This document shows positions 58,000 through 64,000 of a stretch of DNA of 64,000 bases, one piece after another. Under the pieces are notes generated by a model. That model was given only the letters and a program-made list of their open reading frames with translations. It made no database searches and was not told the DNA's origin. Source of the stretch: Parelaphostrongylus tenuis (Eukaryota > Nematoda > Chromadorea > Rhabditida > Metastrongylidae); the NCBI GenBank assembly GCA_019055375.1, contig JAHQIW010001263.1:1-64000 (forward strand). The letters run 5' to 3'. The position numbers and the translations under genes were made by a program. Position 1 is the stretch's first letter. Each line of letters starts with the position of its first letter.

Positions 58000-60900
58000 A
58001 GTAAGTTAAATGAAAATATACAATGTCAAAGGCGTAATGCGTCGCTTGATTCTGTGGTAACGCACCGTAATTTCAGCTCTATTCGTATCATTGTAAACAT
58101 GATTAGATGCATATTTAGCCTATCTAATCTCTGCCGTGGACTGCTAGTTTATTTCTTGATTCTTGTAGAACAGTATCAAAACAATTTGTCGTTCCTTGTT
58201 GGCTGCAGTGACTAATGTTTAAACCTAGCAACGAATGAGTGCACATAGTAGCGAGCTTCTCATTACTATGCTAACCGCATCATCAGATCATCACAACTAG
58301 ATTTTTCCGACTATAACGGGCTACATTTCTGTCGAGACTGTTGCTTTTGTGGTGCTTCTTATTCAGTTGCAACCTGTTGAATGACGATTATCACTGGTTT
58401 ATTCGATTCATTTATAGAGACACCCACCTTAAAAAACACTTGGCTGTGTCAAACTAATTGAATTTGTAGTGGACGTACTTAGCCCTTTGGTTATGGAAAC
58501 AATTTTTGTTTTATTATTGAACTTTTACTAGTCGCTCAATAAATCAAGTCTTGGCAATTCCGATGCATTTGGTTTTCAAAAAGGCTCTCTTACTGCGATG
58601 TAACGAGAAAATGCTTACGTTTCACTTTCGGAGGGCATTTTTTCTTTGGCTAGTGTTTGTGAACGGCTTTTAGAAGAGTTCCAGTGCTCAATCGATAACT
58701 TGCAAAACGTAACTTTGAAATCAAATCTGCTTTAGAAAGGAGTTTCATAGAGGGAAAAATATTACGTCACGTAGCCACGTATATATCCGGCTTAAGCATC
58801 GGTCGTGCAGACAGAATCGTGTTGTATTAGAATGTCAAGAAAAAATCTTAAAATCGCCCTTGAAACAAAATGGAAGTACATTTTTCTAGAATCTTCACGT
58901 TAAACTCATAAATTAGACTTTTTCTATCGTTTTGTGGCTATCAGCTTTTGTTTCCACTTTATATTTCCAAATAATCTCTCTATAAAGTTCGAGATACAAG
59001 ATAGCTACTCCGGCGTACAATGTAGTCTTAAGTTTGTTCTTACAGCACTTTACGAGGACCCTCCAAAAATCAAATCCAGCTTCAGCATTTTTAAGACTTA
59101 TGCAATAAAATACATGGACAAATTGCGTCGTGGTAATTATGTTTTCTTATCTAATTTGGGCACAATTCAAAAGCTTACCTAATTATCTTTTTTGTCTCAC
59201 CTTAAGCTATTGTCCTTCTTTCAAAACGATTTAGCAAATGCACAGTTTTTATAAAATATGGGTTTACTTCATTTCGAAAGTTTCCACCTTCCACGAGATT
59301 GTTGTATGATCTTCTTGAGCGGTGCTCCAAACAAGAAGGTTCGACTTGGTTTGGCCACTCACACTGCGAGGACAAACGACTGTGAACTATTTACTCGGAT
59401 CAACCGCCTCTGGGAACGAAGATATGGAGAGGTTACCCTGATAACAATTATATAATAACTATGTGCACGCCAAAAATGCTACAGTTTTCTACAGCAAAGT
59501 GAAATCAATCTCATCGATGAATCACACTCATCTTTACTCATTAATTCAGTTCTTGTCCAATTTTAATGCTGCTAATAATTCGTTTTATCATCACGATTTT
59601 ATTACTGATTTTCGTTAGTCTATACCTATAATATTCCGATTCAATTAAGCGCATAATAGAAACGGATTTTGCACGTTATATATGAAACGGTTCAAAGACA
59701 AAAGGGCATGATTTGTGGACTACTGTACGAAATGTATACGAAATGCGAAGACACGGTTGACGAATTTCTCGTCTAAAGATTGGTGGATAGACGACACAAA
59801 GCGTCCACAACATCCAAACGTCTACACCTCGTTCGGTGCTGATCTTTGTACAACACAGGATAGCTATTCCAATTACTGCGTTGTCTGATGAGTTGAGAGC
59901 CATGCAGCTCCATAGGATAGACAGCTTAGTCCACTCAAGAGCTGGTGCCACCTCGTCTTAGGTCCACTAAACCTCTCATTACTTTTGTATTAGGAAACTT
60001 AGAAGGTTTGAAGTATAGATGGCATCTCTAATAATTAATTACTGGATGTATAGAATAATGCTAGCCCTAGCCGTGCAAATATTCTTAATAAAAATTTGCA
60101 TAGCATTTTTCTTAATGCCTGATATGTTCACAAAAGAAGTTTTCAAAATTCAACTATACAAATTGAATTTCTTAAAAGTAGTAACTCAGACATTGCAAGC
60201 ACTAATATCTCACTGGGAAACCTTCGTGAAACATAAGAGACCCGAAGTGAAATCGCGATTGACCATTGCTTTCTTTCCAGCTTCGACGGGAAAACTATGG
60301 AGGAAATGTTTGTCAAAAGTTCTAGAATGTAATAATTTCATCTTGGCAAACTAGAATTTATCGCAACTTTAGTGAGTAACCAAGAATACAATGATTGTCT
60401 TCCAAATAACATATTTTAGCACGAGCGAAGATACAATGGTTAACATTTAAATGTGGTCATCATTTTCACCTCAGATGTGTTGTACCCGATGCATCTCGTT
60501 TGATGTGAGGGTAACATCCAAAGAACTCTGGTGGGAATGACTACTGCCAATCACCGTACTTATTCGGATAGACAAAAACCCCAAAGTGCTGTTCGATAAC
60601 ACAGACATTATACCAGGTCAGTGTTAGCGCTCATCAGAAAACTTAACAAGGTGATCTTCAAGCAAAATTGCCGCAAATGCTCAACTCTTTGAGGACCAAG
60701 TGTATCAAAAAGGGACACTTGGTTGTTGAAGGATTAAGCATTTACAGCACTCGTGAGCACAGAATTTTCACTAGACCTTTGGTAGTCATTCTATAACTGA
60801 AAATTTACAATATGAGCAGTGATGCTGATTTTGAAGAAACTCTCTTGGTGTGTGGTAGAAAGCTGAGGCAACTAGGTTTCCCCTTCGGAGTGTACAGTCT

Positions 60901-61189
60901 CCCTTCCCGTGCTTGCGGCAAATATCCATAGAATGTTAGATCACAGCCTTATACAGTAGTGTGAAACTTAGAAACTTTTCTGGAGCGCAGATGAATTTTC
61001 TAAATTAATAGCGAAAATCGTACCCTAATGGGGCAGCACTTGAGATTGCTACGTGCGGCACGATTTGAAGTGCGCAAATTTTGTTGTTTATTTGCAAAAT
61101 TTTCGCTGTCCCGCGAAAATTTCCCAGATTTTTTAGAATATTCTGACACAACACAATTTTCTCTGCACGCGCACACACCTCTGATGCAT

Positions 61190-61233
<44 letters not shown>

Positions 61234-62129
61234 GTGTTCTATAAATATAGCTTATTCTCGAACAAAACTCTAACGGCGAAGGTAATTTCTTTTTGCCCTC
61301 AAAGTGCTTTACAGAAACCCTTGAAAACTCTCAAATTAGTCCCAGAGTTTCAAATTACTTCAAACAGTGCCAGACACTGAGTGCAAAGCCAGCCACTGTT
61401 TCTTAGCCAAAGCGCAAAGCAAAATCAATATGAAACATATTTTTATCCTTGCTGCTCAAGGCACTAAGAAGACCTTTTCAAAATCAAGCAAAATAGTGAG
61501 ATCGGCAAATTCAAGCTATTGATTGATTATCGAAGGTCTAAAAAGCTTTCACTAGTGAAGAGAGCTCGGCTGCGAAGAGTTAAAAGTCGACGGCGAAAAA
61601 TGTCTAAAAGCACGCAAGCACATAAATTATGAAAAGAAAACTTTTATAAGTATTCAAATTTGGCAATGCAAGCAATTTTTAACCAAAAAGAAATCAGGAA
61701 AGCATGTATGACTCCTCAACAACAACGGCAACTCAAAGGGCAACAACAGCGTCCATTCTCATCAGTTAAGTGAAAGCAATTTGCCAATGACATGAAATTG
61801 CAGAATGGGAAAACGGAGCGCATGGGATCAACTTGTTCCTGGTTAGTTGCAATTTTGAAGTGCCACTATTTTAAGTCGTCTTCAAACATTGACGCCAACA
61901 AAATCTACACTACAGCTGACTCTATCAATATCATATTTCAAAACGTTTCGTTGAAAACTCCAATGACTCTGAGGAGTATAGCGCTTCAATTTTATGATTT
62001 ATCAGATCACTTTGCTTCTTATGTGTGGAAAAAATACTTTTCATTAGTGAAATAAGCTGTGAACTTACAAGGATTATCATTAGAAATAAAAACTCGACAA
62101 AGCCGACATCATCTTGTTCGAAGTAACAG
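58000..62129. other. Gene-poor stretch; one weak 111-residue ORF
   Basis: A frame at 60019-60354 starts with ATG and encodes 111 residues with hydrophobic N-terminal residues (IMLALAVQIFLIKICIAFF). It resembles no family I know. In sequence this AT-rich and this long, a random frame of that size is not surprising. Nothing else coding was found. Confidence 0.3.
61185..61232. repeat. (AT)n microsatellite
   Basis: Near-perfect AT dinucleotide array of about 45 nt. Confidence 0.85.
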
Positions 62130-62310
62130 ATAAAGGATAAAGCTCTCGGCGATGATCAATCCCTGACGGGTGCGTTATGCATTCGCCTTCATATACATAG
62201 CTTCGTTTGAGGTGATTGAGTTATATATCTGGCCTCTACAATGATTCTGGTGACCTCCCGTTGTCTCGATACAGTGGTATTCAGTGCTGCTTATCCTCCC
62301 GAACGAAAAT
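62130..62310 (-). repeat. tRNA-derived SINE, family 1, tail fragment
   Basis: Only the tail half remains: AAAGCTCTCGGCGATGATCAATCC, GGCCTCTACAATGA, TCAGTGCTGCTTATCCTCCC. The tRNA-like head is absent. Confidence 0.6.
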
Positions 62311-63390
62311 AACAAACAAGGCATCACGAATGGTTTTTCGGAAGATGATCTATGCATTGATTAAGCACATATGCGCCCTTCAATCCTAGGAACTCGCAGA
62401 ATGATCCCAAAAACTGATGACAACTGCCTTATGGTGTTTGCTGTTCTCTCATTTCTTACCTCTACTATTCGAATATCTTGAGCTTAATCTGACCAGTTCA
62501 TCGGTTCATAATCGCCAGAGTTTAAAGCGATAAGCATTACATTTTAAAAACTGTGCGTAAGTAAATAACGAATATCACAGAAAGAGAACAGTGCTTTAGT
62601 AACGAGCTTGGAAGAAAGTAGTAAAATTGTTTTTAGACAATAGATTGAATTTTGATGCTTAAAACACTGTGATAATAACGATTATAATAGGTACAGATCG
62701 CAAAATGGTGACATGAAGGGTTGACAAATCGGTCAAAAGGTAGGAAAATAGCTAATATCTAATAAATGAGACAACTAATTGAGTGAAACATGGAAAACAC
62801 CGCAAAGTAAGAACATTTATAAAAATGGGCAAAAAGTCAAGAAAATCCATTTAAAGAAATCCAGAAAAATTCCCACCATCTAGAATGCATGAGCAACCCA
62901 TTCGCTATGGGAAACGCCGAAAACCGTGAACTGCTGTCGGAACATCGTTGAAAATTAACCACACGACATCTATGCATTATTTCTCTTTACTCGTTGCACT
63001 TTATCTATAACGTTGATAGCTAAATCATCTGCATAACTTACCATACCTCGTTAATTATCGTCTGACCCGAGCAGGCACAAAGAAAGTGTGACGAGCGGTA
63101 GATCTGTCTAATGGGCTTTAGTTAGTGAAAAAGCATATAGTGATCACGCTTTCAAGACGTCATAAAAGCACTATTTTTTGCGCGTTCACAGTACAAAGGC
63201 AGAATGCTGCTTGCTTGACACTTGCTACCATGTTGCATTAATGGTTTCTTTACTACACGAAATCGGGAAGAACAAGGAAATTTTCCCATGGCAGTAAATT
63301 TTGCTTCTTCCATCGGCCGCTTTTTTCAATAGACCAGTTCAAAATGATATAATCTGATAAGGATATAGCATGTTTTGAGTTGCTAGGTCT
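62310..63390. other. No gene recognised
   Basis: AT-rich sequence between a SINE tail and the hammerhead motif. No reverse transcriptase or GIY-YIG endonuclease motifs of a Penelope-like element were seen. Confidence 0.4.
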
Positions 63391-63440
63391 AGTGGTATAC
63401 AGGCGCCTGTTTCGTCCTATTGGGACTCATCAGTACCACC
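63391..63440 (-). ncRNA. Type I hammerhead ribozyme motif
   Basis: On the minus strand every part of the hammerhead core is present. Stem I is GGUGGUA (63440-63434) with UACCACU (63397-63391), 7 bp including one G-U. Then comes CUGAUGA (63433-63427), stem II GUCC/GGAC with loop CAAUA (63426-63414), and GAA (63413-63411). Stem III is the self-complementary 12-mer ACAGGCGCCUGU (63410-63399). A17 at 63398 follows U16.1, so cleavage is predicted after the GUA triplet. Type I hammerheads with short stem III are known in Penelope-like retroelements, retrozymes and the schistosome satellite; a palindromic stem III fits dimeric action. No flanking reverse transcriptase was found in the last 560 bases of the window. 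It is most likely part of a repeat. Confidence 0.85.
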
Positions 63441-63543
63441 TTCTCTCGGTTCAGCCGATCCCCTAAGGTTAGAAAATCCTCTGTAAAGAAGTCGACGCCG
63501 AGTTAAAAATCACCCCAAGTGAAATGATGTAGTTACCTGACAT

Positions 63544-63569
63544 TGTGGTGACCTTGTCGCCGGTCACCA
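63544..63569. repeat. Perfect 9-bp hairpin
   Basis: GTGGTGACC and GGTCACCAC surround an 8-nt loop, about 100 bp from the hammerhead motif; possibly part of the same repeat. Confidence 0.5.
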
Positions 63570-64000
63570 CCTTGACACCTAACAGCTCAAAGCATGCTAT
63601 GGCCTATCAGTAAATTTTGCTTTGCTCAATGCTCACATTTACAAGTACCTGATCTTCTAGAATGTTTCTAAGCGATACGTTCAAGAAATGAAACGTGTCT
63701 ACAATGATTCCGACTGTTAAAAAATGGTCGGGACAAAATTGTGTAATGATTTTGACGTTAACTTGAGACTTTATGGTCTACATAAAGCAGGCCCAACTGT
63801 TCAATACAAATGTGTAATATCGTGAAGGACTATGCATGCAAAGAATCAAAATGAGTAATATCGCTCTATATTGATAAATAGTAAAAATATTTCCTATGAA
63901 AAAGTGTCTGCGTAAAATGATAGCTAACCTGCCACTAACGGTTTACATGTCGCGATTTACGGGTCTTCAACTTCACAGGGCTTACATGATGACGATATAT

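Noticed and set aside
59676..59951. 91-codon minus-strand frame with hydrophobic and Cys residues
   Set aside because: Neither strand shows splice context or a known family; it looks like an old repeat fragment.
1..64000. CRISPR arrays, operons with ribosome binding sites, phage or plasmid features
   Set aside because: No spaced direct repeats and no prokaryotic gene layout; the spliced genes and SINEs show eukaryotic DNA.

Overview
This window is nuclear DNA from a nematode, most likely a strongylid or hookworm-like parasite. The evidence is AT-rich non-coding DNA, genes cut into many short exons with canonical GT/AG introns (several only 40-60 nt), and dense debris of mariner transposons, RTE-type LINEs and tRNA-derived SINEs. 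No bacterial, phage or CRISPR features are visible. The species call is inference. Exon coordinates come from hand splicing with phase checks and may be off by a base or two.

Layout. (1) 3.2-10.5 kb, minus strand: a six-exon gene for an unrecognised, probably nuclear protein. It has a Thr-rich tract, acidic stretches, a Cys-pair putative zinc-binding segment and a basic tail. A small plus-strand gene (8637-9918) lies inside its first intron. (2) 10.6-17.9 kb: transposon debris, a GC-rich possible regulatory zone (12.7-13.5 kb) and hairpins. (3) 17.9-31.9 kb, plus strand: a 20-exon gene whose product has a full-length protein tyrosine phosphatase fold. Its P-loop reads HDCLGISRS and its WPD loop reads WQA, so both catalytic residues are replaced. 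This is the pattern of the nematode pseudophosphatases EGG-3/EGG-4/EGG-5 of the oocyte-to-embryo transition. (4) 32.9-51.1 kb, minus strand, convergent with (3): a degenerin (DEG/ENaC) sodium-channel subunit. It has an excellent extracellular domain, but one exon carries two single-base insertions, one conserved Cys is Arg, and two expected exons (FPAVTICN region, end of TM2) were not found. (5) 51-64 kb: gene-poor sequence with a mariner remnant, a tandem duplication, SINEs, a long hairpin and, at 63391-63440 on the minus strand, a complete type I hammerhead ribozyme motif.

The best leads are the hammerhead ribozyme, the predicted pseudophosphatase, the lesions in the degenerin, and a recurring architecture in which unrelated mobile elements (mariner fragments, tRNA-derived SINEs and an anonymous family) occur as head-to-head inverted pairs able to fold into long hairpins.
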